Source of the DNA: Frigidibacter oleivorans | GTDB taxonomy: Bacteria; Pseudomonadota; Alphaproteobacteria; Rhodobacterales; Rhodobacteraceae | Direction: 5' to 3' | Assembly (NCBI RefSeq): GCF_003993775.1 | Contig: NZ_RJRZ01000002.1 | Coordinates: 124,001 to 188,000 of the forward strand | DNA: 64,000 nucleotides | Shown: positions 15,852-24,249 of the stretch, piece by piece | Layout: each line of letters begins with the position of its first letter | Numbering within the stretch: the first letter of the stretch is position 1 | Notes under the pieces: generated by a model | What the model was told of the DNA's origin: nothing | Databases searched by the model: none | The model's input: only the letters and a program-made list of their open reading frames with translations | Position numbers and translations under genes: made by a program

Positions 15852-16664
15852 ATGACAGAAGGCACGTCGACTGACATCTCGGCGCTGATCGGGGCAGAAC
15901 TGCCTTATCTGCGCCGATATGCGCGCGCGTTGACCGGCAGCCAGGGGACCGGAGACCGTTATGCGGTGGCCACGCTGGAGGCCATTCTTGTGGACCGGTC
16001 CGTCTTTGAATCCGGCCTGTCGCCGCGCGTCGCGCTGTTCCGCGCCTTCCACGCCATCTGGTCCTCGGCCGGCTCGCCCGTCGCGGAAGAAGGCAGCGAC
16101 ACGCTGGAAGCGCGGGCGCAAGTGCATCTGTCGGGCCTGACCCGCAACACGCGCGAGGCGCTGCTGCTGCGGACCATCGAGGAAATGCGCTTCGACCAGA
16201 TCGCGCAGATCATGACGATCAGCCAGGCCGAGGCCGAGGAACTGGTCGAGATCGCCATGCGCGAGATGGAGCGCAGCGTACTGGGCCGGGTGATGATCAT
16301 CGAGGATGAGACGATCATCGCGATGGACATCCAGAGCATCGTACAGGCGATGGGCCATGAGGTCGTGGGCGTGGCGCGCACGCGAGATCAGGCCGTGGCG
16401 CTGGGCGACAAGGAACGGCCGGACCTGATCCTCGCCGATATCCAGCTTGCCGACAACTCGTCAGGCATCGACGCCGTCAACGACCTGCTGACCCTGATGG
16501 GCGATGTGCCGGTGATCTTCATCACCGCCTTCCCGGAACGGCTGCTGACCGGCGAACGGCCCGAGCCGGCCTTCCTGATCTCGAAGCCCTATCTCGAGGA
16601 ACAGGTGCGGTCGGCGGTCAGCCAGGCGATGTTCTTCGCATCGACGGAATCGCTGGCGGCCTGA
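15852..16664 (+). CDS. phyR: PhyR, stress-response anti-anti-sigma regulator
   Basis: PhyR joins a sigma-like domain to a receiver. Phosphorylation frees the sigma-like part to bind NepR and release EcfG. The 270-residue protein has the sigma-like domain at 1-135 (ELPYLRRYARALTGSQGTGD, LSGLTRNTREALLLRTIEEM, IAQIMTISQAEAEELVEIA). The receiver follows (about 140-262) with acidic pocket IIEDE, phospho-acceptor Asp in LILADIQLADNSSGIDA, Thr in VIFITAF and Lys in FLISKPY. The start ATG follows a GGAG at suitable spacing; the longer upstream frame crosses the promoter region and is spurious. Divergent from nepR. Confidence 0.96.
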   Translation: MTEGTSTDISALIGAELPYLRRYARALTGSQGTGDRYAVATLEAILVDRSVFESGLSPRVALFRAFHAIWSSAGSPVAEEGSDTLEARAQVHLSGLTRNTREALLLRTIEEMRFDQIAQIMTISQAEAEELVEIAMREMERSVLGRVMIIEDETIIAMDIQSIVQAMGHEVVGVARTRDQAVALGDKERPDLILADIQLADNSSGIDAVNDLLTLMGDVPVIFITAFPERLLTGERPEPAFLISKPYLEEQVRSAVSQAMFFASTESLAA

Positions 16665-16697
16665 GCGGGCCATCTGCGGGTCCGGCTTCGGAACGGA

Positions 16698-16722
16698 AAA
16701 GGGCGCCTCCGGGGCGCCCTTT
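16698..16722. terminator. Bidirectional terminator between phyR and dps
   Basis: AAAGGGCGCC and GGCGCCCTTT form a 10-bp stem with loop TCCGG. A-tract on one side and T-tract on the other let it serve both converging genes. Confidence 0.8.
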
Positions 16723-16754
16723 GCATGTGCGGGATCGGTCGGTTGCCGTGGCGA

Positions 16755-17252
16755 TCACTGCGCGACGGTCGCGCGCAGCATCCAGGCCGCCTTTTCGTGG
16801 AACGCGGCGCGAGCGGTGACCAGATCGGCGGTGACGATGTCCTTGGCATCCTCGGCCACCTCTGCCACGTCATGCAGGCGCTTGGCCACGGCCTGATGGT
16901 CGCCGGCCAGCTCCTCGACCATGTTGGCGGCGTCGGGCAGCTTGGCGGTGTCCTTGATGCAGGACAGCTTTTCCATCTCGGCCAGCGTATGCGGCGCCAG
17001 CTGTCCGAGCGCGCGCATGCGTTCGGCCATCTCGTCGGCGGCCTCGAACATGTCCTCGTACTGTTCTTCGGTCAGCATGTGGATCGAGTAGAACAGCGGG
17101 CCTTCGACATTCCAGTGATAGGCGTGGGTCTTGAACAGCAGGCGGTAGGTATCGGCGAGCGAGCCCGCCAGCGACTCGGCCACTTTCGAGGGATCAGTGA
17201 CGCCGGTCTTTACGGCCTTGTCATGGGGGACGACCTTCAGCGGTTCGGTCAT
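16755..17252 (-). CDS. dps: Dps-family ferritin-like DNA-protection protein
   Basis: Dps forms a 12-mer that oxidises and stores iron and protects DNA during stress and stationary phase. This 165-residue protein shows the ferroxidase signature: LLFKTHAYHWNVEGPLFYSI, then HMLTEEQYEDMFEAADEMAE and RMRALG, with the His, Asp and Glu ligands in place. The C-terminal helices (DIVTADLVTARAAFHEKAAW) complete the four-helix bundle. It lies 37 bases downstream of the DUF1328 gene on the same strand and is probably cotranscribed from that gene's EcfG-type promoter, tying it to the general stress regulon. Confidence 0.95.
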   Translation of the reverse strand: MTEPLKVVPHDKAVKTGVTDPSKVAESLAGSLADTYRLLFKTHAYHWNVEGPLFYSIHMLTEEQYEDMFEAADEMAERMRALGQLAPHTLAEMEKLSCIKDTAKLPDAANMVEELAGDHQAVAKRLHDVAEVAEDAKDIVTADLVTARAAFHEKAAWMLRATVAQ

Positions 17253-17289
17253 GGTCAGCTCCTGTCAGGGGTTGGGGTCTGCTCGCAGG

Positions 17290-17460
17290 TCACGGCGTCT
17301 GGCCGCGCAGGGCCCGCGCAATCAGCGCGACGACGAACAGCACGAGGAAGATGAAGAACAGGATCTGGGCGATCCCGGCCGACGCGCTGGCGATGCCGCC
17401 AAAACCGAAGACGCCGGCAATCAGCGCGATGATGAAGAACACAGCGGCCCAGTAGAGCAT
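17290..17460 (-). CDS. DUF1328 small membrane protein (YtjA-like)
   Basis: A 56-residue, two-helix membrane protein: [20 protein letters not shown] then [20 protein letters not shown] and a short tail RALRGQTP. This matches the DUF1328 family exactly in length and pattern. Function is unknown; members are common near stress genes in Alphaproteobacteria. I use the ATG at 17460, preceded on the minus strand by an AAAGGAGG ribosome site; the longer frame is only the high-GC upstream region. Its promoter is a perfect EcfG-type site about 100 bases upstream, and dps follows. Confidence 0.9.
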   Translation of the reverse strand: MLYWAAVFFIIALIAGVFGFGGIASASAGIAQILFFIFLVLFVVALIARALRGQTP

Positions 17461-17558
17461 CGGGGGCCTCCTTTCGCGATACGGGTTACGGGGGCAGCAG
17501 GGCGAGGGTAGCCCCGCAGGCTTGGGTGGGGTGCGTCCCCGAGGGGCGCATTGCCTTC

Positions 17559-17585
17559 CAAACGTCCGGCAGCCCGCGCGGTTCC
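17559..17585 (-). promoter_or_regulatory. EcfG-type promoter of DUF1328-dps unit
   Basis: Minus strand: GGAAC (17585-17581), 16-base spacer, CGTTTG (17564-17559). Same elements and spacing as the phyR promoter. Confidence 0.75.
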
Positions 17586-17643
17586 TGAGCGGCCGGCGCG
17601 GGCCTGCGGCGCCGCTCTGCGACGGGCTGTCGCGGAACCTGCC

Positions 17644-17668
17644 GGAACCCTGTTCGCACGCGGGCGTT
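17644..17668 (+). promoter_or_regulatory. EcfG-type promoter of DUF883-YqjE pair
   Basis: GGAAC (17644-17648), 16-base spacer, CGTT (17665-17668), about 60 bases before the DUF883 start. Another GGAAC at 17634 lies just upstream. Confidence 0.75.
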
Positions 17669-17729
17669 ACCGTCAGGAATGCCGATTGCCGGAGCATCCC
17701 GCCCGGCACCAGTTCAGGAGATGGAAGTC

Positions 17730-18071
17730 ATGGCCCGCGAACCCGATATCACCAACGGCAACGGCAAGGTGGCACAGGCCGACTACGAGGCGCTGTCGCA
17801 ACAGATCGCCGCGCTGAAATCCGATCTCGCCGGCATCACCGGCACGCTGGCCGACATGGGCCGTCACCAGTCGCGCTATGCCGCGGCCCAGGCCCGCGCC
17901 ACCGCCGACCAGCTGCGCGACGCCGGCGCCGAACAGGTCGAGGCGCTGCGCCTGCGCGCCAACGATGCGGTCGATCAGGCCGATGCCTTCGTGAAAGAGC
18001 GTCCGGGCACTGCGGTGGCGATCGCGGCCGCGCTCGGCTTCATTCTGGGCCTCGCCTCGTCGCGGCGCTGA
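17730..18071 (+). CDS. DUF883 (ElaB/YqjD-like) membrane-anchored protein
   Basis: A 113-residue protein with a soluble, alpha-helical N-terminal region rich in Ala, Gln and Glu (YEALSQQIAALKSDLAGITG and ARATADQLRDAGAEQVEAL). It ends in a C-terminal membrane helix preceded by the family hallmark (VKERPGTAVAIAAALGFILG LASSRR). E. coli YqjD and ElaB attach to ribosomes in stationary phase through this helix; the same role here is inference. The ATG used has AGGAG nine bases ahead; an ATG nine bases earlier touches the AGGAG. The stop codon shares one base with the next start (TGATG), so the two genes are coupled. Preceded by an EcfG-type promoter. Confidence 0.88.
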   Translation: MAREPDITNGNGKVAQADYEALSQQIAALKSDLAGITGTLADMGRHQSRYAAAQARATADQLRDAGAEQVEALRLRANDAVDQADAFVKERPGTAVAIAAALGFILGLASSRR

Positions 18072-18412
18072 TGTTCGGCCTTCTGAACAACGTCGAATAC
18101 CGCATGGTCCTTGCCGCACGCCGCGCGGCAAGGACCATCGTCTTCGGCGTGGCGATCGGCCTGTGCCTGATCGGCGCGTCGATCCTGCTGTCGGTCGCGG
18201 CCTTCGTGGCGCTGGCCAATGCCTTCGGCACCGCGCTCGCCGCGCTGGTACTGGGGGCGGCCTATCTGCTGCTGGCGCTGCTGCTGACGCTGGTCATGGC
18301 GATGCGCCCGCGCCTGCCGCCGCCGGCACCGCCGGTTCCCCTGGGCAGCGCCTTCCTGATGGGCATGCAATCGGGGCGCGCGATGGGGCAGGGGGTCAAA
18401 CGGGGCCGCTGA
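18071..18412 (+). CDS. YqjE/holin-X-like membrane protein
   Basis: A 113-residue membrane protein with two long hydrophobic helices (TIVFGVAIGLCLIGASILLS and ALVLGAAYLLLALLLTLVMA, joined by AFVALANAFGTALA) and a Pro-rich tail. This fits the YqjE / actinobacterial holin-X family, which regularly follows YqjD/ElaB-type genes. Despite the name there is nothing phage-like around it. The ATG overlaps the DUF883 stop. Converges on the YihY gene, with the two coding regions overlapping by 17 bases at their 3' ends. Confidence 0.78.
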   Translation: MFGLLNNVEYRMVLAARRAARTIVFGVAIGLCLIGASILLSVAAFVALANAFGTALAALVLGAAYLLLALLLTLVMAMRPRLPPPAPPVPLGSAFLMGMQSGRAMGQGVKRGR

Positions 18413-19274
18413 CGGCGGCCCCGGCATGGCGCGGCAGCGGCCTGGGGATGTTCAGAACCTGGTTCAGCGCCGCGCCCAGCAACACGGCATAGGCCGTGAG
18501 GTAGAACCACATCAGCAACGCGACCCCGGCGCCGAGCGAGCCGTAGATGCGGTTGTACGATGCGAAATTCGCCAGATAGACCGAAAACGCGACCGAGGCC
18601 GCCGCCCAAAGCAGTGCCGCCAGCGCCGCGCCCGGCGTCAGCCAGGGCGCGCGCTCGCGGATCGGGCTGTTCGGCCCGTAGCGATACACCATCCCCAGCG
18701 TCGCCAGCACCAGCGTGAAGCTGAGCATCCAGGGCAGCGCGGCGACGAGGCTGCCCTCGACCGGCCCCAGCGGCAGGAAATGCAGAAGGATCGGCAGGAT
18801 GACCACCGTCGCCAGCGCGACGATGGCCATCGCCATCACCGCCAGCGTCAGCAGCAGCGCGACAACGATATGGCCGATGCCGCCGCGGTTCGGGAAGGCA
18901 TGGATCGCGTTCAGCCCCTGCACCACCGAGGACAGGCCCGCGCGCGACGACCACAGCGCCACCATCAGCGACAGGCCCGTGCGCCAGCCGATGCTGGCGC
19001 CCGAGCTCTGGATCAGGGCGTCGACCTGTCCGGTGATCAGCCCGAAGGCCTCGGGCGGGATGAAGCCGGCTGCAACCTCGAGATATTCCTGGATCACGGC
19101 GGGGTCGGCCATCCAGCTCCAGACAGCGACCAGCGCCGTCAGCGCGGGAAAGACCGCGAACATTGCATAGAAGGCGACCCCCGCGGCGACGAGGCCGATA
19201 TTGCGGGTGTTCATCACGTCCCACACGCCGGTGACGACGCCCCAGGGGGTCAGGGTGGCCTGTTGTTCGGTCAC
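18396..19274 (-). CDS. YihY/BrkB-family inner-membrane protein
   Basis: A 292-residue polytopic membrane protein with six predicted helices, for example NIGLVAAGVAFYAMFAVFPA (the family's conserved first helix with Phe-Tyr and Phe-Pro), IVVALLLTLAVMAMAIVALA and YGSLGAGVALLMWFYLTAYA near the end. YihY/BrkB proteins were once called ribonuclease BN; that is now rejected and their role (possibly transport) is unknown. I choose the GTG at 19274, which has GGAGG a few bases upstream and gives a normal-length protein. The much longer frame runs through an inverted-repeat intergenic region. Confidence 0.88.
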   Translation of the reverse strand: MTEQQATLTPWGVVTGVWDVMNTRNIGLVAAGVAFYAMFAVFPALTALVAVWSWMADPAVIQEYLEVAAGFIPPEAFGLITGQVDALIQSSGASIGWRTGLSLMVALWSSRAGLSSVVQGLNAIHAFPNRGGIGHIVVALLLTLAVMAMAIVALATVVILPILLHFLPLGPVEGSLVAALPWMLSFTLVLATLGMVYRYGPNSPIRERAPWLTPGAALAALLWAAASVAFSVYLANFASYNRIYGSLGAGVALLMWFYLTAYAVLLGAALNQVLNIPRPLPRHAGAAVSGPV

Positions 19275-19653
19275 GCATCCTCCGCTGGATTGTCTGTCCG
19301 TCGCGTCCTCAGGGGATGGTAGGCAGATTTCGGCGCACATCAAGGCGTTGACAGCGTCGCGGTCCCGCGGAGGGGCATCCCGTGAAGGGAGCCGCGGAAC
19401 GGACTTCTGGTGAGGGACAATGGGGAAGTCCGTTCCGCGGCATCCGGCATTGGCGGGGACCTGAAGCCGGATCGCCGTGCGGCCCGGCAAAGCCGCGACG
19501 GTCGAGACAAGAACCCCGAGAGGCCACCACGGTTCCAGCGGTTTGCGGAAATTTTCCGCCTCGTGCCGGTGGGTTCCCGGCTTTCCGCTTGCCCCGGCCG
19601 CCCCGCGTGGTTCAGTGCAGCGGGCAGGACCGGCAGAACGGGGGGAAGCGCAT
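19275..19653. other. 379-base gene-free region with 17-bp inverted repeat
   Basis: Lies between the divergent YihY and xylB genes. No convincing ORF: the open frames crossing it have no family resemblance. It holds a perfect 17-bp inverted repeat (19391-19407 and 19425-19441) and a smaller symmetric element GCGGAAA-T-TTTCCGC at 19545-19559. I see no clear promoter for either gene. Confidence 0.6.
19391..19441. repeat. Perfect 17-bp inverted repeat with 17-base spacer
   Basis: GCCGCGGAACGGACTTC (19391-19407) and its exact reverse complement GAAGTCCGTTCCGCGGC (19425-19441). As RNA it would be a very stable hairpin on either strand, without a T tract on either side. It could be a small-RNA stem, a two-part operator or a relic of a mobile repeat. 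Confidence 0.75.
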
Positions 19654-21090
19654 ATGTTCATCGGGCTGGATCTGGGGACCTCGGGGCTGAAGGGCGTGCT
19701 GATCGACGACCGGCAGCAGGTGCTGGCCGAGGCGACGGCCACCCTGACGGTCGACCGGCCCGCCGAAGGATGGGCCGAGCAGGACCCCGCGCGATGGATC
19801 GCCGCGGCCGAAACGGTGCTGGCGGCGCTGGCCCGGCATGGGCTGGCGGCGGTGCAGGGGATCGGCCTGTCCGGCCACATGCATGGCGCGACGCTGCTGG
19901 ATGCCGGCGACCGGGTGCTGCGCCCCTGCATCCTGTGGAACGACACCCGCAGCCATGCCGAGGCGGCGGCGCTGGACGCGGACCTGCGCTTTCGCGCCAT
20001 CAGCGGCAATATCGTCTTTCCCGGCTTCACCGCGCCAAAGCTGGTCTGGCTGCGCAAGCACGAACCGGAGATCTTCGCGCAGGTCGCGCGCGTCCTGCTG
20101 CCCAAGGACTATCTGCGCCTGTGGCTGACAGGCGAACATGCGGGCGACATGTCGGATGCCGCCGGGACCAGCTGGTTCGACACCGGCGCGCGGGACTGGT
20201 CCGACACGCTGCTGGCGGCAAGCGGGATGACCCGGGCGCATATGCCCCGGCTGGTCGAGGGGTCCGAGGTCTCGGGCCAGCTGCGCCCGGCGCTGGCGGA
20301 CCGCTTCGGCATGGGCACGGGCGTCACCGTCGCGGGCGGGGCCGGCGACAATGCCGCCTCGGGCATCGGGGTGGGCGTGGTGCGGGCGGGGCAGGCCTTC
20401 GTCAGCCTCGGCACCTCGGGCGTGCTGTTCGCGGCCAATGACGGCTATCGCCCGGATCCGGCGACGGCGGTGCATACCTTCTGCCACGCGCTGCCGGGAA
20501 CCTGGCACCAGATGGGGGTGATCCTCGCCGCCACGGATGCGCTGAACTGGTTCGCGCGGCTGGCCGGCAGCGATGCAGCGGACCTGACGCGCGGGCTGGG
20601 GCCGCTGGAACCGCCCGGCAAGACGCGTTTCCTGCCCTATCTGGGGGGCGAGCGGACGCCGCTGAACGATGCCGCGGTGCGCGGGGCGTTCCTGGGGCTG
20701 GAACATGCGACCGGCCGCGACGAGGCGACGCGGGCGGTGCTGGAGGGCGTGGCCTTCGCCATCGCCGATTGCCGCGACGCGCTGGCTGCCACCGGGACCC
20801 GGATCGACAGCCTGATCGCCGTGGGCGGCGGGTCGCGGTCGGATTACTGGCTGCAGGCCATCGCCACGGTGCTGGGCATGCCGGTGCAGGTGCCGGAGGC
20901 GGGCGACTTCGGCGGGGCCTTCGGCGCGGCACGGCTGGCAATGATGGCGGCGACCGGCGCGGGGGCCGAGATCGCAGCGCCGCCCCGGATCGCCCGCACG
21001 GTGGACCCGCAGGCGGCACTGGCCGGGGCCTTTGCCGATGGCCATGCCCGCTGGCGGGCGGCGCGCGACGCGGTCCGGGCGCTGGCCTGA
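19654..21090 (+). CDS. xylB: Xylulokinase (FGGY family)
   Basis: Phosphorylates D-xylulose to xylulose 5-phosphate for the pentose phosphate pathway. The 478-residue protein starts with the ATPase phosphate-1 motif MFIGLDLGTSGLKGVLID. It has the xylulokinase-specific SGHMHGATLLD, the FGGY signature region (GGAGDNAASGIGVG and SLGTSGVLFAA) and a C-terminal LIAVGGGSRSDYWLQAIATV. The ATG follows GGGGGAAG. No xylose isomerase, transporter or regulator gene is nearby, so substrate supply must be encoded elsewhere; another FGGY sugar cannot be fully excluded. Confidence 0.9.
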   Translation: MFIGLDLGTSGLKGVLIDDRQQVLAEATATLTVDRPAEGWAEQDPARWIAAAETVLAALARHGLAAVQGIGLSGHMHGATLLDAGDRVLRPCILWNDTRSHAEAAALDADLRFRAISGNIVFPGFTAPKLVWLRKHEPEIFAQVARVLLPKDYLRLWLTGEHAGDMSDAAGTSWFDTGARDWSDTLLAASGMTRAHMPRLVEGSEVSGQLRPALADRFGMGTGVTVAGGAGDNAASGIGVGVVRAGQAFVSLGTSGVLFAANDGYRPDPATAVHTFCHALPGTWHQMGVILAATDALNWFARLAGSDAADLTRGLGPLEPPGKTRFLPYLGGERTPLNDAAVRGAFLGLEHATGRDEATRAVLEGVAFAIADCRDALAATGTRIDSLIAVGGGSRSDYWLQAIATVLGMPVQVPEAGDFGGAFGAARLAMMAATGAGAEIAAPPRIARTVDPQAALAGAFADGHARWRAARDAVRALA

Positions 21091-21106
21091 CCCGGTCTGC
21101 CGCGCC

Positions 21107-21808
21107 TCAGCGATAGCGGTTCCACAGCGCGGCCTCGCCCATCCCAGCCACGAAGGCGGCATGGGCGGCCGCCTCGGCCTCGGTCAGGCGGGGCGGCAGG
21201 GGCACGGGGCGCGGGCGGGGCCGCCAGCCGGCGGGCTGTCCGGCCGCCGTGGAAAGTCCGGTCGCCATCGGACCGCCGAGCGCGAAATCCGGCTGCCGGC
21301 CGCCCAGAAGTTCCAGATAGACCTCGGCCAGCAACTCGCTGTCGAGCAGCGCGCCATGCTTTTCCCGCGACGAGTTGTCGACGCCGAAGCGGCGGCACAG
21401 CGCGTCGAGCGAGCCGGGCGAGCCGGGGAACCGGCGGCGCGCGATGGCCAGCGTATCCACCGCCCGGTCCTGCGCGATCGGGGGACGCCGGCACCAGGAC
21501 AGTTCGGCGTTCAGGAATTTCATGTCGAAGGCGGCATTGTGGATGACCAGCTTCGAATCGGGGCCGATGAAGGCGAGGAAGGCATCCGCCACCTGCGCGA
21601 AGACCGGCTTGTCGCGCAGGAAGTCGTCGCCCAGCCCGTGCACGTCGAAGGCCTCTTGCGGCATGGCGCGTTCGGGGTTGATGTACTGGTGATAGGTCCG
21701 CCCGGTGGGCATCAGGTTCACCAGTTCCACCGCCCCGATCTCGACGATCCGGTGGCCCTCGCCGGGTTCGAAGCCGGTGGTTTCGGTGTCGAGAACGATT
21801 TCACGCAT
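21107..21808 (-). CDS. dnaQ: DNA polymerase III epsilon subunit (3'-5' exonuclease)
   Basis: Proofreading subunit of the replicative polymerase. The 233-residue protein has the DEDDh exonuclease motifs: DTETTG (Asp7, Glu9), [15 protein letters not shown] with its Asp near 98, and [20 protein letters not shown] with the catalytic His and Asp. The C-terminal tail ([18 protein letters not shown]) carries the alpha-subunit-binding region. Last gene of the leftward maf-aroE-coaE-dnaQ operon, overlapping coaE by eight bases. It lies about 2 kb left of oriC and is transcribed away from it. Confidence 0.95.
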   Translation of the reverse strand: MREIVLDTETTGFEPGEGHRIVEIGAVELVNLMPTGRTYHQYINPERAMPQEAFDVHGLGDDFLRDKPVFAQVADAFLAFIGPDSKLVIHNAAFDMKFLNAELSWCRRPPIAQDRAVDTLAIARRRFPGSPGSLDALCRRFGVDNSSREKHGALLDSELLAEVYLELLGGRQPDFALGGPMATGLSTAAGQPAGWRPRPRPVPLPPRLTEAEAAAHAAFVAGMGEAALWNRYR

Positions 21809-22403
21809 CGGGTCGGTCCTTCAGCCGGGACACCAGTGCTGCCACGGCGGCGCGGGTCTGCGCAAGATCGACGGTGGGGATGACGTAATCCGCGCGGGCA
21901 CGCTTGTCGGCATCCGGCATCTGCCGCGCGAGGATCAGCTCCAGCTGCGCCTCGGTCATGCCGGGCCGGGCCAGCACCCGCGCGCGCTGCACCTCGGCAG
22001 GGGCGGACACGACGGCCACCGCATCGACCTGCGCCTCGCCCCCGGTCTCGTACAGCAGCGGGATGTCCAGCAGCACCAGCACCGCGCCCTGTGCCGCCGC
22101 CTGCGCGACGAATTCGGCACGGTCGGCGGCAACCAGCGGATGCACCGCCGCCTCGATCCGGGACAGGGCGGCGGGGTCGGCGGCGATCCAGTCTTTCAGC
22201 ACGCCGCGATCGACCGCGCCATCCCGCACCGCCGCCGGGTGCAGCGCGGCGATTGCCGCCACCGCCGCCCCGCCCGGCGCATAGAGCCGATGCACCGCCG
22301 CATCCGCATCCCAGATCGGCACGCCGAGTTCGCCGAACATCGCGGCCGTCGTCGACTTGCCCATGCCGATGGAGCCGGTCAGGCCCAGCCGGAACGGCCT
22401 CAT
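21801..22403 (-). CDS. coaE: Dephospho-CoA kinase
   Basis: Catalyses the last step of coenzyme A synthesis, ATP-dependent phosphorylation of the 3'-hydroxyl of dephospho-CoA. 200 residues; P-loop GSIGMGKS (10-17), the CoA-binding [15 protein letters not shown] region and the lid/LID motif [20 protein letters not shown]. Overlaps both neighbours in the operon (aroE by 4, dnaQ by 8 bases), indicating translational coupling. Confidence 0.95.
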   Translation of the reverse strand: MRPFRLGLTGSIGMGKSTTAAMFGELGVPIWDADAAVHRLYAPGGAAVAAIAALHPAAVRDGAVDRGVLKDWIAADPAALSRIEAAVHPLVAADRAEFVAQAAAQGAVLVLLDIPLLYETGGEAQVDAVAVVSAPAEVQRARVLARPGMTEAQLELILARQMPDADKRARADYVIPTVDLAQTRAAVAALVSRLKDRPDA

Positions 22404-23239
22404 CCGGCCAGAACCGCGGCGCGGGTCTCTGCATCGACCTCGGGCCGCTGGCCGAACCAGCGCTCGAACCCCGGGGCCGCCTGATGCAGCAGCATGCCCA
22501 GACCGTCCACCGTGGTGCAGCCCATCTCTTCAGCCGTCTTCAGGAACCGGGTCTTCAGCGGGGTATAGACCAGGTCCGTCACCACCGCCGTCTGCGGCAG
22601 CGCATCCATCGGGGCCAGGAACTCGGGCTTGCCGGTCATGCCGAGCGAGGTTGTGTTGACCGCGGTGGCGACGTCTTCCAGCATCGCGCCCGCCTGCACC
22701 CAGTCATGCACCACGATCCGCGCGCCGAATTCCGCGCGCAGCGCCTCGGCCCGCGGCCGCGTACGGTTCGTGAGACGGATTTCCGGCACGCCCACTTCAA
22801 GCAGCGAGGCGACGACGGCGCGGGCCGCGCCGCCCGCGCCGAAGACGGCCGCCGGACCCGCCGCGGGTGCCCAGAACGGCGCCTGCTGGCGCAGGTTGGC
22901 GATGAAGCCATAGCCGTCGGTATTGTCGGCATGCAGCTTGCCGTCCTTGCGGAAGATCAGGGTATTGGCCGCCCCGATCAGCGCGGCGCGGTCGGTCACC
23001 ACATCGGCGATCTGCAGCACGCTTTCCTTGTGCGGGATGGTGACGTTGCAGCCGACGAACCCGGCCTTGGGCAAGGCCGCCAGAACATCGCGCAGGTCCG
23101 CCTGCGCGATGTCGAGCGGGACATAGGCCCCGGCGATGCCATAGCGCCGCAGCCAATAGCCATGCAGCGCGGGCGAACGCGAATGCGCGACCGGCGAGCC
23201 GATGACGCCCGCCAGCGGGATCCGCGGATGATCTGTCAT
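22400..23239 (-). CDS. aroE: Shikimate dehydrogenase
   Basis: Reduces 3-dehydroshikimate to shikimate with NADPH in aromatic amino-acid synthesis. 279 residues. Shikimate site: [20 protein letters not shown] (Ser20, Ser22) and [11 protein letters not shown] with the catalytic Lys. NADP-binding loop: [17 protein letters not shown], then [12 protein letters not shown] with the Asn-Arg-Thr that selects NADPH. C-terminal [18 protein letters not shown]. Four-base overlaps with maf and coaE. Confidence 0.96.
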   Translation of the reverse strand: MTDHPRIPLAGVIGSPVAHSRSPALHGYWLRRYGIAGAYVPLDIAQADLRDVLAALPKAGFVGCNVTIPHKESVLQIADVVTDRAALIGAANTLIFRKDGKLHADNTDGYGFIANLRQQAPFWAPAAGPAAVFGAGGAARAVVASLLEVGVPEIRLTNRTRPRAEALRAEFGARIVVHDWVQAGAMLEDVATAVNTTSLGMTGKPEFLAPMDALPQTAVVTDLVYTPLKTRFLKTAEEMGCTTVDGLGMLLHQAAPGFERWFGQRPEVDAETRAAVLAG

Positions 23240-23832
23240 GGCGCGAGCTCCCCCCGCAGCCTCAGCCAGTTCAGCAGTTCCACGAGCGGCAGGCCCAGAA
23301 TGCTGAAATGACTGCCTTCGATGCGCGACATCAGCCGCACGCCCTCCTTCTCGATCTGGTAGCAGCCGACGGAATGCCGGATGTCCTCCCAGGTGCGCGC
23401 CACATAGGCGTCTATTTGGCCCTCGGTCAGGTCATGCAGGGTCAGCCGCGCCTCGCCCACATGCCGCCAGAGCGGTTGACCCGCGCGATATACCACGGCG
23501 GCCGACAGCAGGCGGTGGGTTTTTCCCGCAAGCTCGGCCAACTGTGCCCGGGCTGCATCAGGCGAGCCGGGCTTGGCGAAGACCTTTCCCTTCAGCTCCA
23601 GCACCTGATCGGCGCCGATCACCAGCGCCTCGGGCCACCGCTCGGATACCTTGCGCGCCTTCATCTCGGCCAGGGCATCGGCGATGTCGCGGGGCGTCGC
23701 GCCCTCGGCCGTCAGCGCGTGGCGGATCGCCTCTTCATCGACGCGGCCGGGATGGACCTCGAAGGCCAGTCCCGCGTTGCGCAAGAGGCTGGCCCGCGTT
23801 TCCGAGGCAGAGGCGAGGATGATCGGCGTCAC
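23236..23832 (-). CDS. maf: Maf-like nucleotide pyrophosphatase
   Basis: Maf proteins hydrolyse non-canonical or modified nucleoside triphosphates. 198 residues: LASASETRASLLRNAGL (the family SxxRxxLL motif with Glu in place of Pro), HPGRVDEEAIR, VIGADQVLELKGKVFAKP (catalytic Asp) and AAVVYRAG. The Gln in the ADQV motif points to the YhdE/YceF side of the family rather than a firm substrate call. First gene of the leftward operon, starting at the edge of the origin region, as in other Rhodobacterales. Confidence 0.93.
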   Translation of the reverse strand: MTPIILASASETRASLLRNAGLAFEVHPGRVDEEAIRHALTAEGATPRDIADALAEMKARKVSERWPEALVIGADQVLELKGKVFAKPGSPDAARAQLAELAGKTHRLLSAAVVYRAGQPLWRHVGEARLTLHDLTEGQIDAYVARTWEDIRHSVGCYQIEKEGVRLMSRIEGSHFSILGLPLVELLNWLRLRGELAP

Positions 23833-24249
23833 GCGGGCAATCCTGTGGAAAAGTGGCGGGCAACCGGCCGGGGGCGGCGGGGATATCGGGCGGTCCCCCT
23901 TCGGTCACCGGATTCCGCCCGCTCTGTCAACCGCGCGAGGGCGGGTTTTTCACATGTGCGCGGCGCCGTCCACGGGGTGTGGACAGCGCCCGGTCGGCCG
24001 GGATCTTCAATAGTTATCCACAGCTATCCTGTGAAACTTCCCCTCGCAACTCTCTGTTCTAAAATGGCTTTCCGTATATCTTGACTCTGCGGCAGAACTG
24101 CCAACAGGTCTTTCCACACCCTGCGGACGATGTGGATGAACCCCGTCGAAGGCCCGTGATCCCGTTACCCACAGGCCCTACGACATCATCTACTCTTCTC
24201 TCTTTATTCTTTGTCTTTAAGAAGAGCTGAAGACTGACGGAGCACGAAG
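23833..24249. other. oriC: Probable chromosomal replication origin oriC
   Basis: A 417-base gene-free stretch between maf and hemJ with clustered DnaA-box-like 9-mers. TTATCCACA (24014-24022) is perfect; TTTTTCACA (23946-23954) and, on minus, TTTTCCACA (23852-23844) fit TTWTNCACA. One-mismatch boxes are CTTTCCACA (24110-24118), TTACCCACA (24165-24173) and minus TCATCCACA (24139-24131). The right end (24181-24235) is pyrimidine- and AT-rich (TCTCTTTATTCTTTGTCTTT), a good unwinding element. GANTC methylation sites lie at 23911 and 24083. Genes on both sides run away from it, and parS sites and parAB follow within 6 kb. Caulobacter and relatives place oriC next to hem and maf-type genes. Confidence 0.87.
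24014..24022 (+). promoter_or_regulatory. Perfect DnaA box
   Basis: TTATCCACA, the consensus strong DnaA site, in the middle of the origin region. Confidence 0.85.

Noticed and set aside
18071-18412. Phage holin
   Set aside because: The holin-X name covers YqjE-like membrane proteins; there are no lysis or structural phage genes, and the gene is coupled to a DUF883 gene.
19391-19441. Terminal inverted repeats of an insertion sequence
   Set aside because: Only 17 bases separate the arms and no transposase or target duplication is visible.
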